Part shown: positions 23,829 to 32,398 of the stretch, piece after piece
How positions within the stretch are numbered: the stretch's first letter is position 1
Layout of the letters: the number at the start of each line of letters is the position of its first letter
Assembly: GCA_027326105.1 (NCBI GenBank)
Contig: DAHWFB010000132.1
Coordinates: 1-41,271, forward strand
Origin: Acetobacteraceae bacterium
GTDB taxonomy: Bacteria; Pseudomonadota; Alphaproteobacteria; Acetobacterales; Acetobacteraceae
Direction: 5' to 3'
Length of the DNA: 41,271 nt
Notes under the pieces: model-generated
What the model was told of the DNA's origin: nothing
What the model saw: the letters and a program-made list of their open reading frames with translations, nothing else
Database searches by the model: none
Made by a program: the position numbers and the translations under genes

Positions 23829-24461
23829 CTATTCGCCGGCGGCGAGTGCGATGAGCGAATCCCAGAGGGTATGCAGGGCGAAGCCGAGGAAGAGCACGCC
23901 CGAGGCGCGGGTGATGGCGAGGCGAAAGCGCCGGTAGAGGCGCCGGACCGGGGCCGAACCCGCCACCAGCACCAGCGCGAGATCCGCCACCGCGACGCCG
24001 GCGAAGACGGCGGCGAGCAGCCGGGGCAGTTCGTTGAACCCGAGCCCGCCGCGCATGCCGGAAAGCAGCGCGGTGAAGGTCGCGAGCGCGACCGGGTAGC
24101 CTTTCGGGTTGGTCAGGCCGAAGGCGAGCCCGTGGGCGAGCGGGCGGGAGACGGCGAGCCCCGCATCGGCGGCACCGGCGCGGGCGAACAGGGCGCGGGC
24201 GCCGAGGCGGAAGAGATAGGCGCCGCAGAGCAGGCCGAGGAGATCGAAGGCGAGCGGGCCGATACGGTGCACGCCGATGAGGGCGACGAGCGCGAGCGCC
24301 GACCAGGTGAGATCCCCGGCCAGGGTGCCGAGCACGAACCACGCCCCCATTCGCCGCCCGCCGGCGGCGCCGATGCCGAGCAGGGCGAGGAAGGCGGGAC
24401 CGGGGACGAGGATGTAGATCGCGCCGCCGAGGGCGGCGGTGGCGAGGAGACCCGGCGTCAT
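23829..24461 (-). CDS. LysE/RhtB-family amino-acid exporter
   Basis: A 210-aa inner-membrane protein with about six hydrophobic segments. The N-terminal block [20 protein letters not shown] matches the family signature (PGP), and [20 protein letters not shown] contains the conserved GxxxxxxNPK motif. Family members export amino acids or homoserine lactones; the substrate here is unknown. The start codon overlaps the aroC stop (ATGA), so it is translated as part of the fabI-aroC-lysE unit. Confidence 0.88.
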   Translation of the reverse strand: MTPGLLATAALGGAIYILVPGPAFLALLGIGAAGGRRMGAWFVLGTLAGDLTWSALALVALIGVHRIGPLAFDLLGLLCGAYLFRLGARALFARAGAADAGLAVSRPLAHGLAFGLTNPKGYPVALATFTALLSGMRGGLGFNELPRLLAAVFAGVAVADLALVLVAGSAPVRRLYRRFRLAITRASGVLFLGFALHTLWDSLIALAAGE

Positions 24462-25570
24462 GCGCGATGCGGGCGAGGCAGGACGGGGCGCGCCGGGGCG
24501 TCCGGGTCCTGGGCGCGCTGGCGCAGGAGATGATCGGCGAGCACGAGGGCCATCATCGCCTCGCCCACCGGCACCGCGCGGATGCCGACGCAGGGGTCGT
24601 GGCGGCCCCGGGTGGACACCTCGACCTCGTTGCCGTCACGATCGACCGAGCGGCGCGGGGTGAGGATGGAGGAAGTCGGCTTGACCGCGAAGCGGGCGAC
24701 GATGGGCGCGCCGGTGGAGATGCCGCCGAGGATCCCGCCCGCCTGGTTGGCGAGGAATTCGACCTCGCCCGCCTTCATGCGCATCTCGTCCGCGTTCGCC
24801 TCACCCGAGAGCGCGGCCGCGGCGAAGCCGGCGCCGATCTCCACCCCCTTGACCGCGTTGATACCCATGAAGGCGGAGGCAAGGTCGGCGTCGAGCTTGC
24901 CGTAGATCGGCGCGCCGAGGCCGCAGGGCGCGCCCTCCGCCACCACCTCCACCACCGCGCCGGTGGAGGAACCGGACTTGCGCACTCCCGAGAGGAACGC
25001 CTCCCAATCCGCGACCGCGCCGGGGTCGGGGCAGAAGAAGGGGTTGCGCGCGACCTCCGCCCAGTCCCAGCGCGCGCGCTCGATGCCGAGCCCGCCGAGT
25101 TGCACCAGCGCGCCGCGGATGACCACCGCCGGCCCGAGCAGCTTGCGCGCGATGGCGCCGGCGGCGACCCGCATCGCGGTCTCCCGCGCGGAGGAGCGGC
25201 CACCGCCGCGATAGTCGCGGATGCCGTATTTCAGCTCGTAGGTGAGATCGGCGTGGCCGGGGCGGAAGCGGGTCGCGATGTCGCCGTAGTCCTTCGAGCG
25301 CTGGTCGACGTTCTCGATTTCGAGCGCGATCGGCGTGCCGGTAGTCAGCCCCTCGAACACGCCGGAGAGGATGCGCACCCGGTCGGGCTCCTGGCGCTGC
25401 GTCGTGAAGCGCGACTGGCCGGGGCGGCGGCGGTCGAGATAGGGCTGGATGTCGGCTTCCGAGAGGGGCAGGCGCGGCGGGCAGCCATCGACCACCGCGC
25501 CGATCGCCGGCCCGTGGCTTTCGCCCCAGGTGGTGAGGCGGAACAGCGTGCCGAAGCTGTTGGCGGACAT
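24458..25570 (-). CDS. aroC: Chorismate synthase
   Basis: Last step of the shikimate pathway: EPSP to chorismate, using reduced FMN. The 370-aa enzyme has [20 protein letters not shown] at the N-terminus, the [19 protein letters not shown] block, [20 protein letters not shown] and the C-terminal [17 protein letters not shown], all AroC signatures with the FMN-contacting His and Arg residues. Length is normal, with a short Pro/Arg-rich tail. The ATG overlaps the fabI stop (ATGA), and its own stop overlaps the lysE start the same way. Confidence 0.97.
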   Translation of the reverse strand: MSANSFGTLFRLTTWGESHGPAIGAVVDGCPPRLPLSEADIQPYLDRRRPGQSRFTTQRQEPDRVRILSGVFEGLTTGTPIALEIENVDQRSKDYGDIATRFRPGHADLTYELKYGIRDYRGGGRSSARETAMRVAAGAIARKLLGPAVVIRGALVQLGGLGIERARWDWAEVARNPFFCPDPGAVADWEAFLSGVRKSGSSTGAVVEVVAEGAPCGLGAPIYGKLDADLASAFMGINAVKGVEIGAGFAAAALSGEANADEMRMKAGEVEFLANQAGGILGGISTGAPIVARFAVKPTSSILTPRRSVDRDGNEVEVSTRGRHDPCVGIRAVPVGEAMMALVLADHLLRQRAQDPDAPARPVLPRPHRA

Positions 25571-26409
25571 CAGTCCGAGACGGCGGCGATGTCGGGTGCG
25601 GCGGGGTTCTTCATGCCGACGATATGGTACCCGCAATCGACGTGATGGATCTCTCCGGTGACGCCGGAGGCGAGATCGGAGAGGAGATAGAGGCCGGCGC
25701 CGCCGACATCCTCGATGGTGACGTTGCGCTCGAGTGGCGCGTTGAGCTGGTTCCAACGCAGGATGTAGCGGAAATCGCCGATGCCGGAGGCGGCCAGCGT
25801 GCGGATCGGGCCGGCGCTGATCGCGTTGACGCGGATGTTGCGGGCGCCGAGGTCGGCGGCGAGGTAGCGCACCGACGCCTCCAGCGCCGCCTTGGCCACT
25901 CCCATGACGTTGTAGTGCGGCGTCACCCGCTCGGCGCCGAGGTAGGAGAGGGTGAGCAGGCTGCCGCCCGCCGCCATCATCGCCGCCGCGCGGCGGGCCA
26001 CCGCGACGAAGGAATAGCAGGAAATATCGAGCGCCTGGAGGAAGGCCTCGCGTGGGGTGTCGAGGTAGCGGCCGCGAAGGAAGGATTTGTCGGCGTAGCC
26101 GATGGCGTGGACCAGGAAGTCGAGCCGTCCCCAGTCGGCGAGCGTCGCGAACGCGGCGTCGATCGCGTCCTCGTCGGTGACGTCGCAGGGCAGCACGCGG
26201 CCGGAACCGAGCGAGGCGGCGAGCGGACGGACACGCTTCTCCAGCGCCTCGCCCTGGTAGGAGAAGGCGAGTTCGGCGCCCTGGGCGGCGCACGCCGCGG
26301 CGATCCCCCAGGCGAGCGAGCGCTCGTTGGCGAGGCCCATGATCAGGCCGCGCTTTCCGGCCATCAAAGTGCCCTTCTGCGGCAGCGCGTCGGGAACGCC
26401 GTGCGGCAT
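25570..26409 (-). CDS. fabI: Enoyl-[acyl-carrier-protein] reductase (NADH)
   Basis: Final reduction in each cycle of type II fatty-acid synthesis, in the cytoplasm. The sequence contains [20 protein letters not shown] (NADH site), [14 protein letters not shown] and the catalytic YNVMGVAK (Tyr-x6-Lys), then [14 protein letters not shown]. Start choice: ATG at 26407-26409 (279 aa) follows AGGAAGGA at about 9 bp and is preferred; ATG at 26362-26364 would remove 15 residues and begin at MAGKRGL. It heads the fabI-aroC-lysE unit and is divergent from pdxH across 152 bp, a common alphaproteobacterial arrangement. Confidence 0.96.
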   Translation of the reverse strand: MPHGVPDALPQKGTLMAGKRGLIMGLANERSLAWGIAAACAAQGAELAFSYQGEALEKRVRPLAASLGSGRVLPCDVTDEDAIDAAFATLADWGRLDFLVHAIGYADKSFLRGRYLDTPREAFLQALDISCYSFVAVARRAAAMMAAGGSLLTLSYLGAERVTPHYNVMGVAKAALEASVRYLAADLGARNIRVNAISAGPIRTLAASGIGDFRYILRWNQLNAPLERNVTIEDVGGAGLYLLSDLASGVTGEIHHVDCGYHIVGMKNPAAPDIAAVSD

Positions 26410-26561
26410 GGGGGGGGGTTCCTTCCTCGCAGTTCCAGCCCTCGTCGCTTCGGTGGTGGCACAACCCGGCCGATCGGGGCAAGAGGCGCAGGCGCGGGGC
26501 TTGCCAGCGCAGGGTCGGCGGGGGAGGAATGCGCCCGCACAAACCGCCGCCGGAGAGCCCG

Positions 26562-27161
26562 ATGCCCCACGCCTTGCTCGAATCCGCGACCGACCCTTTC
26601 GCCCTGTTCGCCGCCTGGCTCGATGAAGCGGGGCGCTGCGAGCCCAACGACCCCAACGCCATGACGGTCGCAACCGCGAGCCCGGCGGGCAAGCCTTCCG
26701 CGCGCATCCTGCTGCTCAAGGGGTTCGACGCGCGGGGCTTCGTCTTCTACACCAACCTGGCCAGCCGCAAGGGCACGGAACTCGCCGCCAATCCCGCCGC
26801 CGCCCTGCTCTTCCACTGGAAGACGCTGCAACGGCAGGTGCGCATCGAAGGTGGCGTGGCCGCTGTCGATCCCGCCGAGGCGGATGCCTATTTCGCCTCC
26901 CGACCGCGCCTTTCCCGCCTCGGCGCATGGGCGTCCGACCAGTCCCGCCCGCTCGCGCAGCGGGAGACGTTCGAGCAGAGGCTGGCCGAGGCCGAGGCAC
27001 GCTACCCCGGCGAGCAGGTGCCGCGCCCGCCGCACTGGTCGGGCTACCGGCTGGCGCCGGAATGGTTCGAATTCTGGCAGGACCGCGCCTACCGGCTGCA
27101 CGATCGCATCACCTTCGCCCCCGAGGGCGCGGGTTGGCGGCGGGGGCGGCTCTACCCGTGA
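26562..27161 (+). CDS. pdxH: Pyridoxamine/pyridoxine 5'-phosphate oxidase
   Basis: FMN-dependent oxidase that makes pyridoxal 5'-phosphate. The 199-aa protein shows [40 protein letters not shown] (FMN-contacting), [12 protein letters not shown] and the C-terminal [20 protein letters not shown] and RLHDRITF motifs. ATG at 26562 has GGAG at good spacing; an ATG at 26529 lies almost on its own GGGGAGGA and would add 11 residues. The stop overlaps the GTG of the next gene (GTGA). Confidence 0.96.
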   Translation: MPHALLESATDPFALFAAWLDEAGRCEPNDPNAMTVATASPAGKPSARILLLKGFDARGFVFYTNLASRKGTELAANPAAALLFHWKTLQRQVRIEGGVAAVDPAEADAYFASRPRLSRLGAWASDQSRPLAQRETFEQRLAEAEARYPGEQVPRPPHWSGYRLAPEWFEFWQDRAYRLHDRITFAPEGAGWRRGRLYP

Positions 27162-28636
27162 GCATTCCCCCCGCCCAGGCGGAGGTCGCGGCGTTTCTCG
27201 CCGCGCGCGCCGGGCGGGCGCCGATCGAGACCCATATCTCGGCGGTGTTCGTGGGGGCCGACACGGTCTGGAAAATGAAGAAGGCGGTTCGGCTGCCCTA
27301 TCTCGACTTCTCGACGCTGGCGGCGCGGGCCCATTTCCTCGGCCGCGAATTCGACCTCAACCGTGCCGCGGCACCCGGCCTCTACCGGGACGTGGCCGCG
27401 ATCGTGCGCGCGGGGGACGGCACGCTCGATTTCGCCCCGCCGGCCGCGGGCGAGACCGTGGAGCGGGTGCTGCGCATGGCACCGGTGCCGGCGGGGGATT
27501 TCCTCGACCAGATCGCGGCCGCCGGCGGGCTGTCCCCCGCGCTGCTCGACGCGCTCGGCGACGCCGTCTTCGCCGATCACGCCCGCCGCCCGCCCTGGCG
27601 GGAGGGCGATCCGGCGGCGGCCTTGGGATCGGTTGCGGCAGGCAATGCGGTCTCGGCCCGCGCGGCGGGGCTCGCCGAGCCCCTCGTCGCCGCCTGGGAG
27701 GTGGGGATCGCAGCCGCCATCACCGCCCGGGAGGGTTGGCTGCGGGCGCGGCAGACGGGGGGGTTCGTGCGCCGCTGCCATGGCGATCTCCATCTCGGCA
27801 ATCTCTGCCTGTTCGGCGGGCGGCCGGTGCCGTTCGACGCGCTGGAGTTCGACGAGAGCCTGGCGCGGATCGATGTCGGCTACGATCTCGCTTTCCTGCT
27901 CATGGATCTCGACACGCGGGGGTTGCGCGCGGCGGCGAACCGGGTGCTCCATCGCTATCTCGCCCGCGGCGGGGACCTCGGGCTGCTGGCCGGGCTCGCG
28001 CCGTTTCTTTCGCTGCGGGCGCTGATCCGCGCCCATATCCGCGCGAGCCTCGGGGCGGCGGCGGAGGCCGCCGGGCTGGCGCAGGCGGCGCTCGCCTACC
28101 TCGAGCCCGCGGCGGCGCGGCTGGTCGCGGTGGGCGGGCTGATGGGCACGGGAAAGTCCACCCTGGCGCGCGCGCTCGCCCCCGAACTCGGCGCGGCGCC
28201 GGGTGCGGTGGTGCTGCGCAGCGACGAGATCCGCAAGCGGCTCTGCGGTGCGCTGCCGGAGGAACATCTGCCGCCCGCGGCCTACCGGGCCGAGATGGGC
28301 GCCCGGGTGAACGCGACGCTGGTCGCATCGGCGCGGGAGGCGCTGGCCGCCGGCCAGGCGGTGGTGCTGGACGCGACCTTCCTCGACCCGGCCCTGCGCG
28401 AAGCTGCCGAGCGGCTGGCACGGGAGGCCGGCGTGCCCTTCACCGGCCTCTGGCTGAGCGCCCCCGCGGCGGTGCTGGAGGCGCGCGTCGCCGCACGCAC
28501 GGGCGACGCGTCGGACGCCGATGTCGGGGTGCTGCGCCGCGCGCTCGCTAGCGCGCCGGCTGCCCCGCCGTGGATGGAGGTTCCGGCGAGCACCGCGGAC
28601 GCCGCGCTGGCGGCGGCGCGGAGGGCCCTCCTCTGA
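27158..28636 (+). CDS. Aminoglycoside-phosphotransferase-like / P-loop ATPase fusion protein
   Basis: A 492-aa two-domain protein. Residues about 1-310 resemble the aminoglycoside phosphotransferase/choline kinase fold, with VWKMKKAVRLPYLDFSTL near the N-terminus and the catalytic loop CHGDLHLGNLCLFGG followed by DALEFDESLARIDVGYDLAF. Residues about 320-492 form a P-loop kinase-like domain with Walker A GGLMGTGKST, LRSDEIRKRL and VVLDATFLD. Proteins of this architecture are widespread but uncharacterised, and true aminoglycoside resistance is not implied. The GTG start overlaps the pdxH stop, so the two are coupled. Confidence 0.85.
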   Translation: MSIPPAQAEVAAFLAARAGRAPIETHISAVFVGADTVWKMKKAVRLPYLDFSTLAARAHFLGREFDLNRAAAPGLYRDVAAIVRAGDGTLDFAPPAAGETVERVLRMAPVPAGDFLDQIAAAGGLSPALLDALGDAVFADHARRPPWREGDPAAALGSVAAGNAVSARAAGLAEPLVAAWEVGIAAAITAREGWLRARQTGGFVRRCHGDLHLGNLCLFGGRPVPFDALEFDESLARIDVGYDLAFLLMDLDTRGLRAAANRVLHRYLARGGDLGLLAGLAPFLSLRALIRAHIRASLGAAAEAAGLAQAALAYLEPAAARLVAVGGLMGTGKSTLARALAPELGAAPGAVVLRSDEIRKRLCGALPEEHLPPAAYRAEMGARVNATLVASAREALAAGQAVVLDATFLDPALREAAERLAREAGVPFTGLWLSAPAAVLEARVAARTGDASDADVGVLRRALASAPAAPPWMEVPASTADAALAAARRALL

Positions 28637-28647
28637 TCCGGCCGGCC

Positions 28648-28675
28648 TTGGCGGGCGCACGATCTGGCCTATGCT
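28648..28675 (+). promoter_or_regulatory. Candidate promoter of the universal stress protein gene
   Basis: TTGGCG (28648-28653) and TATGCT (28670-28675) are separated by 16 bp, the same layout and -10 box as at 9909-9936. The predicted start gives a leader of roughly 23 bases containing GGGAGA before the ATG at 28705. Confidence 0.5.
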
Positions 28676-28704
28676 GGAGCAGAGTCGGACCGGGAGACGA
28701 AGCC

Positions 28705-29571
28705 ATGAGTATCCGCAAGATTCTGCTGCCGCTGACCGGCACCGCCGGCGGTGAGGCGACGCTCGGCACCGCGCTCGTCGCCGCCGCGGCCTGGAACGCC
28801 CATGTCAGCGCCGTGCATGTGCGCGTCGACCCCCGCGACGTCGCCCCGCTCGCCGGCGAAGGGCTGTCGGGAGCGATGGTCGAGGAGATGATGGAGGCGA
28901 CCGAGAAGGAGGGCGACGTGCGGGCGCGCGAGGTGCTGGCGCTGTTCGAGCGGGTCGTCACCGCCCGCAACGTGACCGTGGCCAAGGCCCGCGCCGGAGC
29001 CGAGGCGCCGACCGCGAGCTTCGATACCGTGGTCGGGCGCGAGGAGGAGGTGGTGGCACACCAGGCCCGGCTCGCCGATCTCACCGTGGTCGCCCATCCT
29101 GGGGTCGATGACGATGTCGCCTCGGCCGACGCGCTGCATGCGGTGCTGTTCGATTCGGGGCGGGCCGTGCTGCTTGCACCGGCGACGGCGCCGGAAGCGA
29201 TCGGCACCCGCGTCGCACTCGCCTGGAACGGCACCGCCGAATCGGCCGCCGCCGTCCAGGCGGTCCTGCCCTGGCTGAAGCGCGCATCCGCCGTGCGCAT
29301 CCTGCAGGGCGAGAGTTATCAGCGGCGCGGCCCGGCGGCGGCCGATCTCGCGATCTATCTCGCACTCCATGGCGTCGAGGCGGAGATCGCCAACGTCCAG
29401 GACTCCGACCATTCGGTCGGCGCGGGGCTGCTCGCCGCGGCGGCCGCCTTCGGGGCCGATCTGCTCGCGATGGGCGCCTATTCCCATTCCCGCCTGCGCC
29501 AGTTGATCCTGGGCGGCGTCACCCGACATGTGCTGGAGAACGCGGCCCTTCCGGTCTTGATGAAGCGCTAG
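28705..29571 (+). CDS. Universal stress protein, tandem-domain type
   Basis: A 288-aa protein with the USP fold. The N-terminal half begins MSIRKILLPLTGTAGGEATL; the second half begins VALAWNGTAESAAAVQAVLP and ends with LLAMGAYSHSRLRQLILGGV followed by HVLENAALPVLM, the G-x2-x9-G(S/V/T) nucleotide-binding type ending. The first half lacks a clean ATP-binding Gly pattern, so probably only the second lobe binds nucleotide. Two-lobed USPs are common in alphaproteobacteria and act in stress survival by poorly known means. ATG follows GGGAGA and a good promoter. MarR and pirin genes follow on the same strand. Confidence 0.88.
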   Translation: MSIRKILLPLTGTAGGEATLGTALVAAAAWNAHVSAVHVRVDPRDVAPLAGEGLSGAMVEEMMEATEKEGDVRAREVLALFERVVTARNVTVAKARAGAEAPTASFDTVVGREEEVVAHQARLADLTVVAHPGVDDDVASADALHAVLFDSGRAVLLAPATAPEAIGTRVALAWNGTAESAAAVQAVLPWLKRASAVRILQGESYQRRGPAAADLAIYLALHGVEAEIANVQDSDHSVGAGLLAAAAAFGADLLAMGAYSHSRLRQLILGGVTRHVLENAALPVLMKR

Positions 29572-29595
29572 CGTCAGCAGGCTCACGCACCGCCG

Positions 29596-29635
29596 ATGAC
29601 CGATCTGCCGATGACCGACCTGCCGATGACCGATG
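29596..29635. repeat. 15-bp unit repeated about three times at the marR start codon
   Basis: ATGACCGATCTGCCG (29596-29610), ATGACCGACCTGCCG (29611-29625) and a partial third copy ATGACCGATGCCG encode MTDLP-MTDLP-MTDA. Each unit carries a possible in-frame start codon, so slippage would change protein length by 5 residues without a frameshift. Confidence 0.9.
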
Positions 29636-30120
29636 CCGCGATCACCCTGCGCCTGCGCGCCTATGTCAAGCTGCTCCGCGCGACGCGGGCGATCCAGGCC
29701 GCAGCCGAGCCGCGCATCGCCGCCGCCGGGTTGACCATGACCCAGCTCGGCGTGCTCGAGGCGCTCCACCACAAGGGGCCGCTCACCCAGCGCGCCCTGA
29801 TCCGCAAGGTCTTGACCAGCCCCGGCAACATGACGGCGGTGGTGGACAAGCTCGAGGCCGCCGGCCTCGTCGTCCGCCAGCCCTGCCCGGAGGACCGGCG
29901 CTCGGTCTATGTCGTGCTCACCCGGGAGGGTGCCACGCAGATCGCCGCCCTCTTTCCCCGCCACGCCGAGGATATCGCCCGCGCGATGGCCGGGCTCGAC
30001 GAAGCCGACATCGCCCGGCTCGACGGGTTGCTGCGCACCCTCGGCCGGCACGCCGAGGCCGCCGCCGGAGCCGAGGCCCCCCTTGCGGAGCCCCCCGAGC
30101 CTGCCCATCTGGCGCCGTGA
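29596..30120 (+). CDS. MarR-family transcriptional regulator
   Basis: A 174-aa winged-helix regulator. The DNA-binding region is LTMTQLGVLEALHHKGPLTQ with the recognition helix near NMTAVVDKLEAAGLV and the wing CPEDRRSVYVVLTREG. MarR proteins usually bind palindromes near their own promoter and are released by phenolic or oxidant ligands. The start is unclear: a 15-bp unit repeated about three times gives in-frame ATGs at 29596, 29611 and 29626, all encoding MTD, and none has a clear ribosome-binding sequence. The gene ends 33 bp before pirin, and that gap holds an inverted repeat. Confidence 0.9.
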   Translation: MTDLPMTDLPMTDAAITLRLRAYVKLLRATRAIQAAAEPRIAAAGLTMTQLGVLEALHHKGPLTQRALIRKVLTSPGNMTAVVDKLEAAGLVVRQPCPEDRRSVYVVLTREGATQIAALFPRHAEDIARAMAGLDEADIARLDGLLRTLGRHAEAAAGAEAPLAEPPEPAHLAP

Positions 30121-30122
30121 AC

Positions 30123-30136
30123 GTTCGATAACGAAC
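30123..30136. promoter_or_regulatory. Palindromic operator candidate between marR and pirin
   Basis: GTTCG-ATAA-CGAAC is a perfect inverted repeat with AT-rich spacer in otherwise GC-rich DNA, 3 bp after the marR stop and 17 bp before the pirin start, next to CGGAGG. Its size fits a MarR-type operator; regulation of pirin by the upstream MarR protein is an inference. Confidence 0.5.
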
Positions 30137-30153
30137 AATATCGGAGGCCAGAG

Positions 30154-30858
30154 ATGATCCGCGTCCAACCTTTCACCAAACTCGGCCACTTCCGCAACGA
30201 GTGGCTGAACGCGCGGCACCACTTCAGCTTCGGCGAATACCGTGACCCCGCGCGAATGGGCTTCGGCGCGCTGCGCGTCTGGAACGATGACGAGATCGCG
30301 CCGGGTACGGGGTTCGACCCGCACCCCCACCGGGAGATGGAGATCATCACCTTCATCCGCGAGGGCGCGATCACCCACCGCGACAGTCTGGGCAACGAAG
30401 GCCGCACCGAGGCCGGAGACGTGCAGGTAATGCATGCCGGCACCGGGATCGTGCACGCGGAATACAACCGCGAGGCGGGGCCGACCCGTCTGTTCCAGAT
30501 CTGGATCCATCCCAACCGGGCACGGGTGGCGCCGGGCTGGGAGACGCGGCACTTCCCGCGCGCCGAGGAGGGCGGGCTGAAGGTGCTCGCGAGCGGGGAT
30601 GCCGCCGACCAGGAAGCGGGTGCCCTGCCGCTCTACGCCGATGGCGCGGTGCTGGCGGGAACGCTCACCGCCGGGGCGAAGGTCCACCATCCGCTGGCCG
30701 CCGGGCGGGGGGCCTATCTGGTCGCTGCCCGCGGGGCGCTGAGCGTGAACGGTATCGCCGTCGGCGAGCGCGACGGGGTCGAGATCACCGGCGAGGCGGC
30801 GGTGGAAATCACCGCTCCGGCGGAGAGCGAGGTGGTTCTGGTGGAGGTGGGCGCGTAA
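30154..30858 (+). CDS. Pirin-family cupin protein
   Basis: A 234-aa bicupin. The N-terminal cupin shows the metal-ligand pattern FDPHPHREMEIITFIREG (His-x-His and Glu) and HAGTGIVHAEYNRE; the signature WIHPNRARVAPGWETRHFPR follows. Pirins of this size in bacteria (YhhW-like) can show quercetin dioxygenase activity and are often induced by electrophiles or salts; the substrate here is unknown. The ATG follows CGGAGG. The last 50 bp overlap the end of the convergent methyltransferase gene. Confidence 0.92.
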   Translation: MIRVQPFTKLGHFRNEWLNARHHFSFGEYRDPARMGFGALRVWNDDEIAPGTGFDPHPHREMEIITFIREGAITHRDSLGNEGRTEAGDVQVMHAGTGIVHAEYNREAGPTRLFQIWIHPNRARVAPGWETRHFPRAEEGGLKVLASGDAADQEAGALPLYADGAVLAGTLTAGAKVHHPLAAGRGAYLVAARGALSVNGIAVGERDGVEITGEAAVEITAPAESEVVLVEVGA

Positions 30859-31480
30859 GCCGGAACAGCAGCGTCTCGCGCTCTTCGCGGTCTTCGAGTT
30901 CACGCGAGGTGGGCACGCGGTAGCGGGCGAAGGGCGCGAGGCCCGCCGTCAGATAGGCGCGGCCGGGGTCGGCGAGCCAGACCTCGGTGCCGCGGTCCAC
31001 CCCGGCCTCCAGCCAGGCGAGCACGCGCCGGCTCATCGCGGCCTCGTAGCAGACATCGCCGGCGAGAATGAGATCGAACGCCGCCGCGGCTTCGAGCACG
31101 TCACCCTCGGCGAGCCCGACCGCGAGACCGTTGGCACGGGCGTTGAGCACGATGGCGGCGCGCGCCAGCGGGTCGATTTCGGCGGCGGTAACCACCGCGC
31201 CCGCGCGGGCGGCCGCGAGTGCCGCAAGACCGCAGCCGGCGGCGAAATCGAGCACGCGGCGGCCCGCGACGGCGGCGGGATGGTCGAGGATGTGGCGAGC
31301 CAGCGCCTGCCCGCCCGGCCAGGCGAAGGCCCAGTAGGGCGGGGCGAGATCCCGCGCTGCGAGCCAGGCCTCGGTCGCCTGCCAGATCGGCGTGATCTCC
31401 GAGGCGAGGTGGAGGGTGAACTCGGGCACCAGCGGTGCGCGCGAGGGTGCGGTGTGGGCGCGGATGAAGGCCTCGCTCAC
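30809..31480 (-). CDS. METTL20/ETF-beta-like protein lysine methyltransferase
   Basis: A 223-aa class I SAM-dependent methyltransferase. PPYWAFAWPGGQALARHILD precedes the SAM-binding VLDFAAGCGLAALAAARAG and the acidic AAEIDPLARAA; the substrate-side motif is LILAGDVCYE. The PYWAFAWPGG block with the DVCYE motif is typical of METTL20-like enzymes; bacterial homologues methylate the beta subunit of electron-transfer flavoprotein, while PrmA is a more distant relative. The GTG start overlaps the ubiA stop (GTGA). Its 3' end is antisense to pirin over 50 bp. Confidence 0.85.
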   Translation of the reverse strand: MSEAFIRAHTAPSRAPLVPEFTLHLASEITPIWQATEAWLAARDLAPPYWAFAWPGGQALARHILDHPAAVAGRRVLDFAAGCGLAALAAARAGAVVTAAEIDPLARAAIVLNARANGLAVGLAEGDVLEAAAAFDLILAGDVCYEAAMSRRVLAWLEAGVDRGTEVWLADPGRAYLTAGLAPFARYRVPTSRELEDREERETLLFRLTRPPPPEPPRSPPER

Positions 31481-32376
31481 AGCCTGCCGAGCAGGATCGC
31501 TGCGGCGACCGCGAGCCCGACCTCGCGGTTGGCCTTGAAGAGCGCCAGGCACCGGGCGGGGTCGCCGATGTCGAGGCCAAGGATCTGGCGGGTGAGCAGA
31601 CCGGCGGGAAGCAGCAGGGCGAGGAAATAGAGCGCCGAAAGCCCGGCGGCAGCCCCGGCCGCCACCAGCAGCGCGAGCGTGCCCGCATAGCAGGCGGCGA
31701 GGAACGGGCGGGTGCGGGCGCCGAACAGAAGGGCGGTGGATTTAACCCCGACCAGCGCGTCATCCTCGCGGTCCTGATGCGCGTAGATGGTGTCGTAGCC
31801 CAGGATCCACAGAATCGTGGCGGCGTAGAGGGCGGCGGCGGCCCCATCCAGCCTGCCGGCGGCGGCCGCGTAGCCCATCGGCGCCCCCCAACCGAAGGTC
31901 AGGCCGAGCACGATCTGCGGCCACCAGGTGACCCGCTTGGCAAGCGGGTAGAGCGCCACCAGCAGCAGCGAGAAGACGCCGAGTGCCTCGGCGAGACGCC
32001 CGAGCGCGAGCAGGACGGCGAGGCCGACCGCGAGCAGCAGCGCGAGGAAGCCCGCCGCTTCGGCCAGCGAGAGCGCGCCAGAGGCAAGCGGGCGGCCCCT
32101 GGTGCGGGTGACGCGGCGGTCCAGATCGCGGTCCCACATGTCGTTGACGACGCAGCCCGCCGCCCGCATCACCACCGCGCCGAGAGCGAACAGCAGGACC
32201 AGGCGCAGCGTCCGCCCCGGTGCCGCGCGGGCGAGCAGCAGGCTCCAGAGGCCGGGCAGGAACAGGAGCCAGACACCGATCGGCCGGTCGAGCCGGGCGA
32301 GCAGCGCGTAGGGCCGCAGGCGGGCCGGCAGCCGGCCGACCCAACCGTGCGCGGCGATATCGGTGTGCGCGATCAT
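31477..32376 (-). CDS. ubiA: 4-hydroxybenzoate polyprenyltransferase
   Basis: Membrane enzyme attaching the polyprenyl tail to 4-hydroxybenzoate in ubiquinone synthesis. The 299-aa protein is strongly hydrophobic with about eight to nine segments and has both Asp-rich motifs: CVVNDMWDRDLDRRVTRT (first, about residues 75-92) and ILGYDTIYAHQDREDDALVG (second). LARLDRPIGVWLLFLPGLWS marks the N-terminal helix. The ATG lies only 22 bp from the divergent rsmE start and has no strong ribosome-binding sequence. The stop overlaps the methyltransferase start. Confidence 0.95.
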   Translation of the reverse strand: MIAHTDIAAHGWVGRLPARLRPYALLARLDRPIGVWLLFLPGLWSLLLARAAPGRTLRLVLLFALGAVVMRAAGCVVNDMWDRDLDRRVTRTRGRPLASGALSLAEAAGFLALLLAVGLAVLLALGRLAEALGVFSLLLVALYPLAKRVTWWPQIVLGLTFGWGAPMGYAAAAGRLDGAAAALYAATILWILGYDTIYAHQDREDDALVGVKSTALLFGARTRPFLAACYAGTLALLVAAGAAAGLSALYFLALLLPAGLLTRQILGLDIGDPARCLALFKANREVGLAVAAAILLGRL

Positions 32377-32398
32377 GGGTGCTACTCTCGCCACTGCC

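Noticed and set aside
26529-26561. Upstream ATG for pdxH
   Set aside because: The GGGGAGGA sequence is directly against this ATG, too close for normal initiation, and the extra residues lie before the conserved start.
27158-28636. Aminoglycoside resistance gene
   Set aside because: The kinase-like fold is shared with many housekeeping proteins, and the fusion with a P-loop domain is a widespread uncharacterised family. Resistance is not supported.
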